From NCBI GenBank assembly GCA_964448755.1, contig CAYUXF010000002.1:1-58747 (forward strand): 58,747 nt of DNA, written 5' to 3'. The notes beneath the pieces are model-generated. The model did no database searches, was not told the DNA's origin, and saw only the letters and a list, made by a program, of their open reading frames with translations. How positions within the stretch are numbered: position 1 is the stretch's first letter; every line of letters starts with the position of its first letter. The translations under genes were made by a program, and so were the position numbers. Origin of the DNA: CAYUXF01 sp964448755 (GTDB lineage Bacteria; Margulisbacteria; Termititenacia; Termititenacales; CAYUXF01). Below are positions 18,177 to 26,815 of the stretch, one piece after another.

Positions 18177-19805
18177 TTAACCCACTAAAAGCTGTATATC
18201 TTCTTCAACACTTTTAATACCGGACAGCTTAAACTTATCAATTATAATTTTAGCTACATTCGGCGATAAAAACCCGGGAAGTGTCGGCCCCAGATGAATA
18301 TTTTTAACACCTAAATAAAGAAGAGCCAGCAGAACAATTACCGCTTTCTGTTCATACCAGGCAATATTATAAACGATCGGCAATTCGTTAATATCCTCCA
18401 AACCAAAAACCTCTTTTAATTTCAAGGCAATAACAGCCAGTGAATAAGAATCATTGCATTGACCAGCATCCAAAACACGCGGGATACCATTAATATCACC
18501 TAACGGCAATTTATTATAGCGATATTTAGCGCAGCCGGCGGTTAAAATCACCGTATCTTTCGGCAAAGCCAGCGCAAAATCTTTATAATAATCGCGCGAC
18601 TTCATTCTACCGTCACAGCCGGCCATAACCACAAATTTCTTGATCGCGCCGCTTTTTACCGCCTCAACTATTTTATCGGCCAGCGCAATTACTTGATTAT
18701 GCGCAAACCCACCCACTAAAGTACCTTTTTCTAGTTCTGTCGGCGGCGAACATTTTTTAGCATGTTCGATCAAGACAGAAAAATCTTTCGGTTGCCCCTT
18801 CTTTCTCTCCGGCAAATGTTTAACACCATCAAAGCCAACTACTGAAGTAGTGTAGATCCTATCTTTGTAAGAATCTTTGGGCGGAATAATACAGTTTGTA
18901 GTCATTAGAATTGGACCATTAAATTTTTCAAATTCCTCGTTTTGTTTCCACCAGGCATTGCCGTAATTCCCAATAAAATTTTTATACTTTTTAAACGCCG
19001 GATAATAATTAGCCGGCAGCATCTCACCGTGCGTATAGACATCTACGCCGGTATCTTTAGTTTGTTCCAGTAATTCTTCTAGATCTTTGAGATCATGCCC
19101 GCTCACTAAAATACCAGGATTTTTGCCGACACCTAAATTAACCTCTGTAATTTGCGGATCACCATAAGTTTTTGTATTTGCGCTATCCAAAAGCGCCATA
19201 ACCTCTACACCTATTTTTCCGCACTCCACAACTAAATTAAAAAGATCATCTGCCGGTAAAGAATCATCAAGTGTTGCGGCTAGTCCTTTATATATAAAGT
19301 CAAAAATATTATCGCTTTGATACCCTAAAACACTGGCATGTTCAGCATAAGCAGAGATCCCCTTAATGCCATACGTCAGCAATTCGCGCAGAGACCTAAT
19401 ATCCTCATTGGCAGTTGCTAAAACGCCAATCGTTTCCGCTTGCACCAATAATTCTGCAGTATTTTGCGCCTGCCAATTAACCGCGTTGTCTTCTATCTTG
19501 CTACCGGTCTGTTCCTTTAATTTTTTAATTAATTTAAGCCCCTGCTCTACCCTGGCAATAAAAATATCTTTTGAGAAATTGGCATTGGTAATAGTGGCAA
19601 ACAAACTTTCTATAGCAAATTTATCGTATTCACCGCGCTCAAACTTTTTTTCTTGATTGGCGGTCATTAAAAGAGCTATCCCTTTAACTACATAAATTAA
19701 AAGATCTTGTAACTTGGCCACATCTTCTTTCTTGCCGCACACACCTTGAACGGTACAACCGCTCCCTTTAGCTGTCTCCTGACATTGAAAACAAAACATA
19801 CTCAT
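18177..19805 (-). CDS. hcp: Hybrid-cluster protein (hydroxylamine/NO reductase)
   Basis: Hcp reduces NO or hydroxylamine and protects anaerobes from nitrosative stress. The 542-aa protein begins MSMFCFQCQETAKGSGC and shows the N-terminal C-x2-C-x8-C-x5-C pattern of the [4Fe-4S]-type (class I) enzymes. Downstream are the hybrid-cluster ligand regions VSGHDLKDLEELL, MTTNCIIPP, ILTAGCAKYRYNKL and VLDAGQCNDSYS. An AAGGAGG ribosome site precedes the ATG. It follows a ferredoxin gene and a Crp/Fnr regulator gene in the same direction, the classic arrangement for NO-responsive hcp control, and ends at a strong terminator. Confidence 0.95.
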   Translation of the reverse strand: MSMFCFQCQETAKGSGCTVQGVCGKKEDVAKLQDLLIYVVKGIALLMTANQEKKFERGEYDKFAIESLFATITNANFSKDIFIARVEQGLKLIKKLKEQTGSKIEDNAVNWQAQNTAELLVQAETIGVLATANEDIRSLRELLTYGIKGISAYAEHASVLGYQSDNIFDFIYKGLAATLDDSLPADDLFNLVVECGKIGVEVMALLDSANTKTYGDPQITEVNLGVGKNPGILVSGHDLKDLEELLEQTKDTGVDVYTHGEMLPANYYPAFKKYKNFIGNYGNAWWKQNEEFEKFNGPILMTTNCIIPPKDSYKDRIYTTSVVGFDGVKHLPERKKGQPKDFSVLIEHAKKCSPPTELEKGTLVGGFAHNQVIALADKIVEAVKSGAIKKFVVMAGCDGRMKSRDYYKDFALALPKDTVILTAGCAKYRYNKLPLGDINGIPRVLDAGQCNDSYSLAVIALKLKEVFGLEDINELPIVYNIAWYEQKAVIVLLALLYLGVKNIHLGPTLPGFLSPNVAKIIIDKFKLSGIKSVEEDIQLLVG

Positions 19806-19856
19806 AATACTTCCTCCTTTTTATTTTTTAATAAAACTTAAAAGATCTTGTTTCTT

Positions 19857-20109
19857 TTAAGCAATACTACCGTCTAAATTGATCACTATTTTNNNNNNNN
19901 NNNNNNNNNNNNNNNNNNNNNNNNNNNNNNNNNNNNNNNNNNNNNNNNNNNNNNNNNNNNNNNNNNNNNNNNNNNNNNNNNNNNNNNNNNNNCAGAACTG
20001 CTTTATTATCCTGGTCAAGCGCCAGAGCTCCTTCAGCACAAGCTGTTGTACAGAGACCACAGCCATTGCATTTGTCACGGTCTATTTCAATAATTGGTCT
20101 TTTTACCAT
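19857..20109 (-). CDS. 2[4Fe-4S]-type ferredoxin, interrupted by a gap
   Basis: The N-terminal part (MVKRPIIEIDRDKCNGCGLC followed by TTACAEGALALD) carries a complete C-x2-C-x2-C-x3-C cluster motif. The middle is lost in the N-run at 19893-19992, where a second cluster would be expected. After the gap KIVINLDGSIA and a stop continue in a different frame from the start as the gap is drawn, which only means the true gap is not exactly 100 bases. It probably donates electrons to Hcp, encoded 51 bp downstream. An AGAGGTG ribosome site and an FNR-type box lie upstream. Confidence 0.8.
19893..19992. other. Assembly gap (100 N) inside the ferredoxin gene
   Basis: Exactly 100 N, a placeholder of unknown true length. 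The reading frames on the two sides disagree, so the real gap is not a 100-base gap in frame. Confidence 0.99.
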
Positions 20110-20168
20110 TTACACACCTCTTAACTAACAGATTTGCGTAAATTGTATAGAAAAACAAACTATTATTC

Positions 20169-20184
20169 CTTGATCGAGATCAAG
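20169..20184 (-). promoter_or_regulatory. Perfect FNR/CRP-family operator upstream of ferredoxin-hcp
   Basis: CTTGATCGAGATCAAG is a perfect palindrome containing the exact FNR consensus TTGAT-N4-ATCAA (20170-20183). On the minus strand a TACAAT -10 hexamer lies at 20147-20142, giving an inferred transcription start near 20135 and placing the operator centre (20176.5) at about -41.5, the class II activator position. The box lies between the Crp/Fnr regulator gene and the ferredoxin gene, so the regulator probably activates ferredoxin-hcp transcription. Confidence 0.8.
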
Positions 20185-20187
20185 TTT

Positions 20188-20799
20188 TTACAAATTCTTT
20201 TTCAATGAATCACAATCTAGTACTTTGATCTTTGGGCCGTTAATTTTAATTAATTTCTCATCGACCAGCTGTTTAATGTTTCGTGACAAAGCCTCGGGTG
20301 TAATACCTAGGGTTTTGGCCAATTCAGTTTTTTTCATTCCAATATCAATAAGACATTGACCATCTCTACTACATTTAGAAACCACAAATTTCAATAGCCG
20401 CTGCCGAACCGAAAGAGTATTTAATGTCTCCAGCCGATCATTTAACGTCAAACATTTTTGAGCTAAAAGTTTAAGCATAAACTCTGTCAAAGCAAAATTA
20501 GACTGCAAAGCCTGCAAAAAAACACTCCTTTTAAAAAAGAGCACTTCTGTATCCGCTAAAGCCTCGGCAGTGACCGGGTATTTTTCGGCGGCAAATAAGA
20601 TCACCTCGCCTAAAAAATCACCGTTTTTTAGCCGCGCCACTTCTACTTCCCGGCCGTTTTCGGCATAGCGATAAAGCCGGACAGCCCCTTCAAGAATATA
20701 AAAAAAACCGACCGCCTCGTCACCCATTAAAAACAATGAGCTGTTCTTAGTATAAAGTTTTAAATTACCTATTTTTTTTAGATCCTCTAAGAGTTCCAT
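20188..20799 (-). CDS. Crp/Fnr-family regulator, HcpR-like by context
   Basis: The 203-aa protein has an N-terminal cyclic-nucleotide-binding-fold sensor (about 10-115: LFLMGDEAVGFFYILEGAVRLYR, GDFLGEVILF), a long dimerisation helix, and a C-terminal Crp-type winged helix with TELAKTLGITPEALSRNIKQL. The recognition helix has E-x-x-S-R as in FNR, matching the TTGAT half-sites of the box downstream. It lacks the N-terminal Cys set that binds the FNR [4Fe-4S] cluster, so O2 sensing by that route is unlikely. Position directly upstream of ferredoxin and hcp suggests an HcpR-type NO-responsive activator; the ligand is inferred. Confidence 0.87.
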   Translation of the reverse strand: MELLEDLKKIGNLKLYTKNSSLFLMGDEAVGFFYILEGAVRLYRYAENGREVEVARLKNGDFLGEVILFAAEKYPVTAEALADTEVLFFKRSVFLQALQSNFALTEFMLKLLAQKCLTLNDRLETLNTLSVRQRLLKFVVSKCSRDGQCLIDIGMKKTELAKTLGITPEALSRNIKQLVDEKLIKINGPKIKVLDCDSLKKNL

Positions 20800-20928
20800 T
20801 GTGATATTTTAACAAAGTTCCCGGCTAAAAACCTTAAGAAAAACAACAGAAAAAATGAATGCAATTGCAAGAGCATTTTTAACGATACTGTTTTAGAGGG
20901 CCAGAGGGAGCGTGAAAGGAAGTTGACC

Positions 20929-21566
20929 ATGTGGCAAGCTTCACTGGACCGCTTAAATATTAAATCACCCAAAGAATGTTGGAAAAAAACCAAAAAAATA
21001 TCCACTGATATATTTTATAATATTGAAGACCACCTAAAAAAAGCCTGTAAAAAAACCGCCGAAAAAAGCGGACAAAAAATTGATATTTTTAAAAAAAACA
21101 TAAAAACAAATGCCCAGAAATTTGCCGGAAAAATATCGGCCGTTCACCTCAAACACAAAAAAGGAAAAATCTCCAAACAACAGGCCAAAGAAGAGCTATT
21201 ACAAGAGACAGAAAACTATTGTCAGGCAGCAGAAAATGAACTAGAAAAAGCGGTCTACGTTCAAAGCGCCAAAGAGATCATTAAAGAAATATTCAGCACC
21301 GATAATTCTTTAAAAGATGTTATAGAAGAAATAACCGCGCAATTAGAAAAAGAATTTAATGATATTATTAATTTACTAGCAACTAAAAGAGAAGAATTTA
21401 TTTTTTCTAACGACACACAAAGAAAATATGAATTAGCTGTAAAAGATCAATTAAATATTATTGTTATCAAGCCGATAACCATAACTAAAAAAGATATCGA
21501 TTTTTCAGAAAAAATAACTAAAGCCGAACAACAAGAACTGCTCAATAAAAATATTTTAGAGGAAAA
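20929..21566 (+). CDS. Hypothetical helical protein, 3' end lost in gap
   Basis: At least 212 residues of a strongly basic then acidic, Lys/Glu-rich helical protein (MWQASLDRLNIKSPKECWKK at the start). It has no signal peptide or membrane segment and I recognise no family. The ATG at 20929 is preferred over TTG at 20923 because AAAGGAAG lies at proper distance. The frame runs into the N-gap at 21567 and its end is unknown. It is divergent from the Crp/Fnr gene and would converge on the gene ending inside the same gap. Confidence 0.55.
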
Positions 21567-21666
21567 NNNNNNNNNNNNNNNNNNNNNNNNNNNNNNNNNN
21601 NNNNNNNNNNNNNNNNNNNNNNNNNNNNNNNNNNNNNNNNNNNNNNNNNNNNNNNNNNNNNNNNNN
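21567..21666. other. Assembly gap (100 N) between two convergent genes
   Basis: Exactly 100 N. Both flanking genes run into it from opposite sides, so it hides both C-termini. Confidence 0.99.
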
Positions 21667-22292
21667 CTTTGAGCATCAGTTCCCATATAAGATAAAAAAT
21701 CTATTTCTTTATTAGTAGCAGGATCGATCAATTGCCCGCTTCTAGTAATTGATATTTTTGCCATACTATCTTTTAACCAGGAATAATCTTTATCAGAAAG
21801 CTGTTTTTTTAATTCGCCCATAATATCAGCAAAAAGTTTTGGGTTTCTGTTCCTAAGATAGATCAAAACAAACAGCGTTTTATCCCTATTTTTAGGACAT
21901 AGTGAGGCCAGCGCCTCTGCTTTTTCTTTAGCCGTATAAGGCGATTTATTTAATCTATCGGCATTGGCTTGATAATTTCTTTTAAGTTCACTCTTTAGAT
22001 CACTGGCATTATTTCCCATGGGCAGATCATATAAACCAACTTTTTTTTGCTTAGCAATTATACTCTTATCAATTTTAGACGGCTGTGGCCGTTCATCATA
22101 TTTTTTTTCTATGTTAATAGAATTATAAGGATTTAAGCCTAAAGGCATTCCTGCCATATAATCAAAATTTGTAGGCACATCATTATTTTTTTGATCATTA
22201 CCAACTTTTTTCTCTTCTGGATCTTTTTTTGTTGTTTTCAATGGACTTTTCCATTTAGAAACATCACTAAAACCTATTGATAGATTACCCAT
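21667..22292 (-). CDS. Hypothetical protein, 3' end lost in gap
   Basis: At least 208 residues of an unrecognised soluble protein. The N-terminal ~75 residues are polar and probably disordered (KTTKKDPEEKKVGNDQKNND). A helical domain follows with LASLCPKNRDKTLFVLIYLR and ELKKQLSDKDYSWLKDSMAK. No catalytic motif or membrane segment is visible. It begins at ATG 22292 and its C-terminus lies in the assembly gap. It may belong with the other lineage-specific helical proteins of the window. Confidence 0.55.
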
Positions 22293-22410
22293 AAAATACC
22301 CCCATAAAACATATATACCCAGATAAAAAACAATTTATACCTGCTATATATAAATAATATCGTTTATTTGGAGTGAAAAAATGTATCGATTTTTCTTGTT
22401 GCTTAAAATA

Positions 22411-22438
22411 AAAAGGGCTGTCATTAGACAGCCCTTTT
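22411..22438. terminator. Bidirectional intrinsic terminator after hpf
   Basis: AAAAGGGCTGTC (22411-22422) and GACAGCCCTTTT (22427-22438) form a perfect 12-bp stem with the loop ATTA and A/T runs on both sides. It ends the hpf transcript on the minus strand and could also work on the plus strand. Confidence 0.9.
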
Positions 22439-22458
22439 AAGAAAACAAATATTCAAAA

Positions 22459-23268
22459 TTATCTTTCTTGTTCTATCCAACCGATGGTATTGTCTTTTTT
22501 CTTATAGACCAGGTTAATTTGACCGGTAACTACATTTTTAAAAGTCATAAAAGTAGAGAATGTTTTATCGAACAGCTTACCAGCAGCCTCGTTAGGCGTC
22601 ATCTCTTTATCGTTAATCTCTTTTATTTTAGTGATCTTCACACCTTTGCCTTCGTATTTTTGGTCGGCCGGCATCTCTTTAAAGCCTCTTAACTTGGCCC
22701 TTTTCATGTATAATTTTTTATCGGTCTGCAGTCCATAAGTGCCGTTTTTGCGGTCATAAACCACACTAAGAGTATGGTGTGTTTTACTATTATTAAAAAT
22801 AAAAAATTGTTTTTTAATTTTACTCAGCTGCAAAACAGCTTCAACAGGATCCATTGGTTTAAAAGACTCTTTTTTCTCCTTAAAGATCTTCATCCCGGGA
22901 ACCGGTTCTTCGTAATCGTTAGTTACTTTTCTCTTAACCTTAGAAAAAAAGCCGCCCGCTTTGCGCTTATCTTTATATCTATCCTGATATTTTTTCAGCG
23001 GCGTGGTCATTTTATCTACTATCATATCAATAGAAGCATACATATCACTGCTTTTAACTTCGCCATGCAGAACAACATGTTTAGGTAAATAAATATTTAC
23101 TTTGGCAATATGAGAAACATCCTTGTTCTTAATTTTTTTTACTTCCATTTCAATATCGACCTGTGTAATATTATCAAAATACTCTTCCAGCTTAGGAAGT
23201 TTTTTTTCTGCATAATCTTTCATAGACTGAGTTACTTTAATACCATGTCCCTTGATCTGTATCTTCAT
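22459..23268 (-). CDS. hpf: Long-form ribosome hibernation factor with doubled C-terminal domain
   Basis: Long HPF proteins dimerise 70S ribosomes in stationary phase. Residues 1-100 are the S30-binding domain (MKIQIKGHGIKVTQSMKDYA, then HGEVKSSDMYASIDMIVDKM). Usual long forms are about 180-190 residues with one C-terminal dimerisation domain. This 269-aa protein has two: FKPMDPVEAVLQLSKIKKQF...VVYDRKNGTYGLQ (about 140-185) and EMTPNEAAGKLF...INLVYKKKDNTIGWIEQ (about 215-265). The ATG at 23268 is chosen because GGAGGGGA precedes it; an in-frame TTG five codons upstream is part of that ribosome site. Monocistronic with its own terminator. Confidence 0.9.
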   Translation of the reverse strand: MKIQIKGHGIKVTQSMKDYAEKKLPKLEEYFDNITQVDIEMEVKKIKNKDVSHIAKVNIYLPKHVVLHGEVKSSDMYASIDMIVDKMTTPLKKYQDRYKDKRKAGGFFSKVKRKVTNDYEEPVPGMKIFKEKKESFKPMDPVEAVLQLSKIKKQFFIFNNSKTHHTLSVVYDRKNGTYGLQTDKKLYMKRAKLRGFKEMPADQKYEGKGVKITKIKEINDKEMTPNEAAGKLFDKTFSTFMTFKNVVTGQINLVYKKKDNTIGWIEQER

Positions 23269-23344
23269 TTGAATCCCCTCCAAAAGTTTTTTAAGTAGTC
23301 CTATATTATATCACGTTTAACAAGAAGTTTCAGGAAAGCAACAC

Positions 23345-25636
23345 TTATTTAGCTTCCAACCAATTCTTCCCGGTAGCAACATTAACCACTAACGGAACGT
23401 TTAACGGATAAATACCGCTCATGATCTCTTTGACCAGACACTCTAGATCATAGGCCTCATGTTCTGGCACATCAAAGACCAATTCATCGTGAACCTGCAG
23501 GATCATCTTGGCTTTGAGTTTTTGATGTTTTAACTCATCCGCTATTTTGATCATGGCCATTTTAATAATATCCGCTGAAGTCCCCTGAATCGGCATATTG
23601 ATCAAGGCTCTTTCCGCAGCGGCCGCTAATTTTTTATTAGGCGAATTGATATCTTTAAAATAACGGCGCCGGCCCAATAAAGTTTTAACATAGCCGTTCT
23701 GCCGGGCAAATTCAATTGTCTCCTCAATATATTTTTTAATTCCTGGATATTTAGCAAAATAATTATCAATAAAATTCTGCGCTTCTTGATAAGGCAAACC
23801 AACTGTCTGTGATAGTTTTCTGGCCGACATCCCATAAGCAATACCAAAATTAACCGCCTTAGATTGCGCACGCTGCTCCGGCGTGACATCTTCCAGCTTA
23901 ACACCAAAAACCTCTGCAGCCGTAGCACTATGAATATCTAGATTATTTTCAAAAGCTTTGATCAAACCCTCTTCGTTGGCAATATGCGCTAAAATTCTCA
24001 GCTCTATTTGCGAATAATCGGCCGATAACAATAAATTTTTATCATCGGAAGGGAGAAAAGCCTGCCGGATCTTTCTGCCCATTTCTGTCCGAACCGGAAT
24101 ATTTTGCAAATTAGGATCAGAACTAGAAAGCCGACCAGTAGCCGTAGCAGTTTGATTAAAATGTGTATGAACTCGTCCGGTTTTAGGATCAACCAGCAAA
24201 GGGAGTGCATCCACATATGTAGATTTCAACTTGGCCAATTGCCGATACTCTAAAATTTTAGAAGCAATATCATGTTCCCCTGCCAATTCTTCCAGCACCG
24301 AGGCATCTGTTGAAAAGCCGGTCTTAGTTTTTTTAATTGTCGGTATTTTTAACTTTTCAAAAAATATTTCCGCCAGCTGTTTTGGCGAATTAATATTAAA
24401 CTCTTCACCCGCCAAACGGTAAATAACTAATTCCAATCCCTTAATAAACAGCTCTAACTCCTTAGACATTCTCGACAAAAAAGAAATATCAATCCTAATA
24501 CCCTCTTTTTCCATATCACTCAGAATAGAAGCCAGCGGCAATTCAATATTTTGATAGATTTCATACAAACCGCGCGCTTTAAGTTCTTTACCGTATTCAG
24601 CAATGGAGGCTACATCTTCAGCAGTAATATCTTCATCTTTATATTGACGGTCGGGATTTAATAAATATTTTTTTATTCTGGCCTGTAAAATTTTTTCTTT
24701 ATCAATGATCTCCGGCTCAAGTTCAATATGCTGACTGCTAAAAAGATCGCCCTGTTGTGAAATATTTTTTTGATATTTGGCCGCCAGTGAATTGAGCTGA
24801 TATTTTTTTAAAAAATCAACTACTTTCGGCCATTCAAAATCGGCAGTATGACAACTATCCAACGAAAAATCTAACGGCACATCGGTAACTATTTTAGCCA
24901 GCATCTGGCTTTGAAAAGCAGCCTCACGGTTATTTTTTATTTTATCCTTAACACTTTCTCTGCCGATATTATCTATATTTTCATAAAGAGCTGCCAGGGT
25001 TTTAAATTCCTGCAACAAAGCCACCGCTGTTTTTTCACCAATTCCCGGCACTCCCGGTATATTATCAGATTTATCCCCAACCAGCGCTTTCATATCAACT
25101 ATTTGCTCTGGTTTCAAACCTTCGTATTGTTTTTCAACAGCGCCAATATCATATTCCTTCATCTCCGAAACACCTTTTTTGGGCAATAGAGCATGAATAT
25201 GTTCATTTACCAACTGCAGAGAATCTTTATCTCCAGTAACAATTACCGCATCAAGCCCTTCGGTAACAGCCTTATTGGCCAATGTTCCAAGAACATCATC
25301 GGCCTCATATCCAGCTACTTCATGAATGGGAATATTTAAACTGCGCACAAACTCTTTAATTAAAGGGACTTGTGAACGAAACTCCTCTGGTGAAGGAGGT
25401 CGATGCGCCTTATATTGACCATAGGCTTTATGGCGAAATGTCGGCACAGGCAGATCAAACGCCACTGCGATACAATCTGGTTTTTTTTCTTCTATAATAG
25501 AAAATAACATCTTGGCAAAACCATAAAGGGCATTGGTCGGCTGGCCATCGGTAGTTACCATGGTTGGTGGTAGAGCAAAAAATGCCCTATAAGCAAAAGA
25601 ATGGCCATCTATTAAATATATTTTTGGTCTGGTCAT
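23345..25636 (-). CDS. polA: DNA polymerase I without proofreading domain
   Basis: Pol I fills gaps and removes RNA primers. Residues 1-290 are the 5'-3' exonuclease (DGHSFAYRAFFALPP, GYEADDVLGTLA, VTGDKDSLQLV, GDKSDNIPGVPGIGEKTA). The polymerase domain has motif A LLSADYSQIELRILAHIA, motif B RAQSKAVNFGIAYG and motif C LQVHDELVFDVP. At 763 aa it is much shorter than E. coli (928) or Taq (832) enzymes. Only about 60-80 residues lie between the two domains, so the 3'-5' exonuclease fold is almost wholly deleted and its acidic active-site residues are missing. Confidence 0.95.
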   Translation of the reverse strand: MTRPKIYLIDGHSFAYRAFFALPPTMVTTDGQPTNALYGFAKMLFSIIEEKKPDCIAVAFDLPVPTFRHKAYGQYKAHRPPSPEEFRSQVPLIKEFVRSLNIPIHEVAGYEADDVLGTLANKAVTEGLDAVIVTGDKDSLQLVNEHIHALLPKKGVSEMKEYDIGAVEKQYEGLKPEQIVDMKALVGDKSDNIPGVPGIGEKTAVALLQEFKTLAALYENIDNIGRESVKDKIKNNREAAFQSQMLAKIVTDVPLDFSLDSCHTADFEWPKVVDFLKKYQLNSLAAKYQKNISQQGDLFSSQHIELEPEIIDKEKILQARIKKYLLNPDRQYKDEDITAEDVASIAEYGKELKARGLYEIYQNIELPLASILSDMEKEGIRIDISFLSRMSKELELFIKGLELVIYRLAGEEFNINSPKQLAEIFFEKLKIPTIKKTKTGFSTDASVLEELAGEHDIASKILEYRQLAKLKSTYVDALPLLVDPKTGRVHTHFNQTATATGRLSSSDPNLQNIPVRTEMGRKIRQAFLPSDDKNLLLSADYSQIELRILAHIANEEGLIKAFENNLDIHSATAAEVFGVKLEDVTPEQRAQSKAVNFGIAYGMSARKLSQTVGLPYQEAQNFIDNYFAKYPGIKKYIEETIEFARQNGYVKTLLGRRRYFKDINSPNKKLAAAAERALINMPIQGTSADIIKMAMIKIADELKHQKLKAKMILQVHDELVFDVPEHEAYDLECLVKEIMSGIYPLNVPLVVNVATGKNWLEAK

Positions 25637-25706
25637 ATTAAAATTTTAACACAGGGATCGAAAGACTGTCTTTCAATATATTTAATATTATTTTAATAAT
25701 AATATA

Positions 25707-26708
25707 CTAAATAGCCAAAAGATCTTCTTCGTTTTTGATCTCTTTATCTAAATTTACCGTAAATTGAAAATTATACCAGCCCTTATATTTTGTTTTTATC
25801 TGCAGATCTTCTTTCTCTTCTTCCCAGTAATAGATCAAATTATCAATAAAACTTTTGACTAGGCACAATCCGCCGGAATTAGAGCCGGTGGTACTTTTAT
25901 GAACAGCATTTTTAAAGAAAAGGGCAAGTGTTTTTTGATCGATCATCAGCATATTTTGACCGCAAATCAACATTCTTCTTTTAAAATCTACAATAATAGT
26001 ACCTGTCTTTAATAAATCATCATATTGATATAAAGTCACTTCTAGTTTATGGTCCTCAGGAAAAAAAACACTTTTAGCTATCTGCTTTTGTCCGCCAAAA
26101 AACAACAAATAATTAAGTCTTTCCCAGACACCGGCATCTCTATTTTCCGCATAATACTCCTTTTTTAGTTTAGCATCGATCGAGCAGCTGTCTAGTTCTG
26201 AAAAAGGAGCGGCATTGCGAACAGTGCAAAGTAACTTTCTGCCGTTATCTACTATTTCTTTACGAAATTCAATAATACCAAGCGGCAATAAATTTTTATT
26301 TTTTTCAAAAAAATCAGCAACAGAAATAAACTCACCTGTGTTATAAATATATCTATTATGGTAAACCGATAGAAGCGAACGAACTAAATTTGGGATCAAC
26401 TCATCGCAGACTATTCCCAGGGCAATATCTATATCATAACTATGAGCAATATACTCTTTTAGAAAATACTTATTGATAAACTCTTTTATGACATCGGCAT
26501 ACTTTATATATTTAAGATCTCGGTGTTTTATACCGGAAAAACGAACATGGCCGTTATCTTGATCGCAATGTATTTCCAGCGAGGTATTTTTATATTTTTC
26601 TATAAATTCTTTTATTTGAGGAGTGTGAGGAAGGCCAGACAAAAAGAGCGCAGACCTATCAAATTTAACAACAGTATTATTGGAAAAATTAACCGTTTTT
26701 CTATTCAA
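25707..26708 (-). CDS. Hypothetical protein, 333 aa
   Basis: An unrecognised soluble protein. It begins NRKTVNFSNNTVVKFDRSAL, probably from TTG at 26708, because a GGGGGG run lies just upstream; a TTG four codons earlier is inside that run. Two segments faintly recall a GHKL ATPase, CDELIPNLVRSLL like an N-box and STTGSNSGGLCLVKSFIDNL like a G-box, but the order and the missing D-box make this no more than a hint. With two SpoIIE phosphatases in the window a degenerate anti-sigma-like ATPase would make sense, yet I would not assign it. Confidence 0.6.
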   Translation of the reverse strand: MNRKTVNFSNNTVVKFDRSALFLSGLPHTPQIKEFIEKYKNTSLEIHCDQDNGHVRFSGIKHRDLKYIKYADVIKEFINKYFLKEYIAHSYDIDIALGIVCDELIPNLVRSLLSVYHNRYIYNTGEFISVADFFEKNKNLLPLGIIEFRKEIVDNGRKLLCTVRNAAPFSELDSCSIDAKLKKEYYAENRDAGVWERLNYLLFFGGQKQIAKSVFFPEDHKLEVTLYQYDDLLKTGTIIVDFKRRMLICGQNMLMIDQKTLALFFKNAVHKSTTGSNSGGLCLVKSFIDNLIYYWEEEKEDLQIKTKYKGWYNFQFTVNLDKEIKNEEDLLAI

Positions 26709-26815
26709 AACGCCCCCCAATTAATACATTAATCATAACACAATTCCCGCCTATTTTTCCAATAGCTTTATTTTTTGTATTTTACTAGTCTTTAATTATT
26801 CGGAACTTATTAAAA

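Noticed and set aside
22381..22440. 19-codon ORF with a GGAGTG ribosome site upstream of the hpf terminator on the plus strand
   Set aside because: Its second half is the terminator hairpin itself and no gene follows it on that strand, so it is most likely chance.
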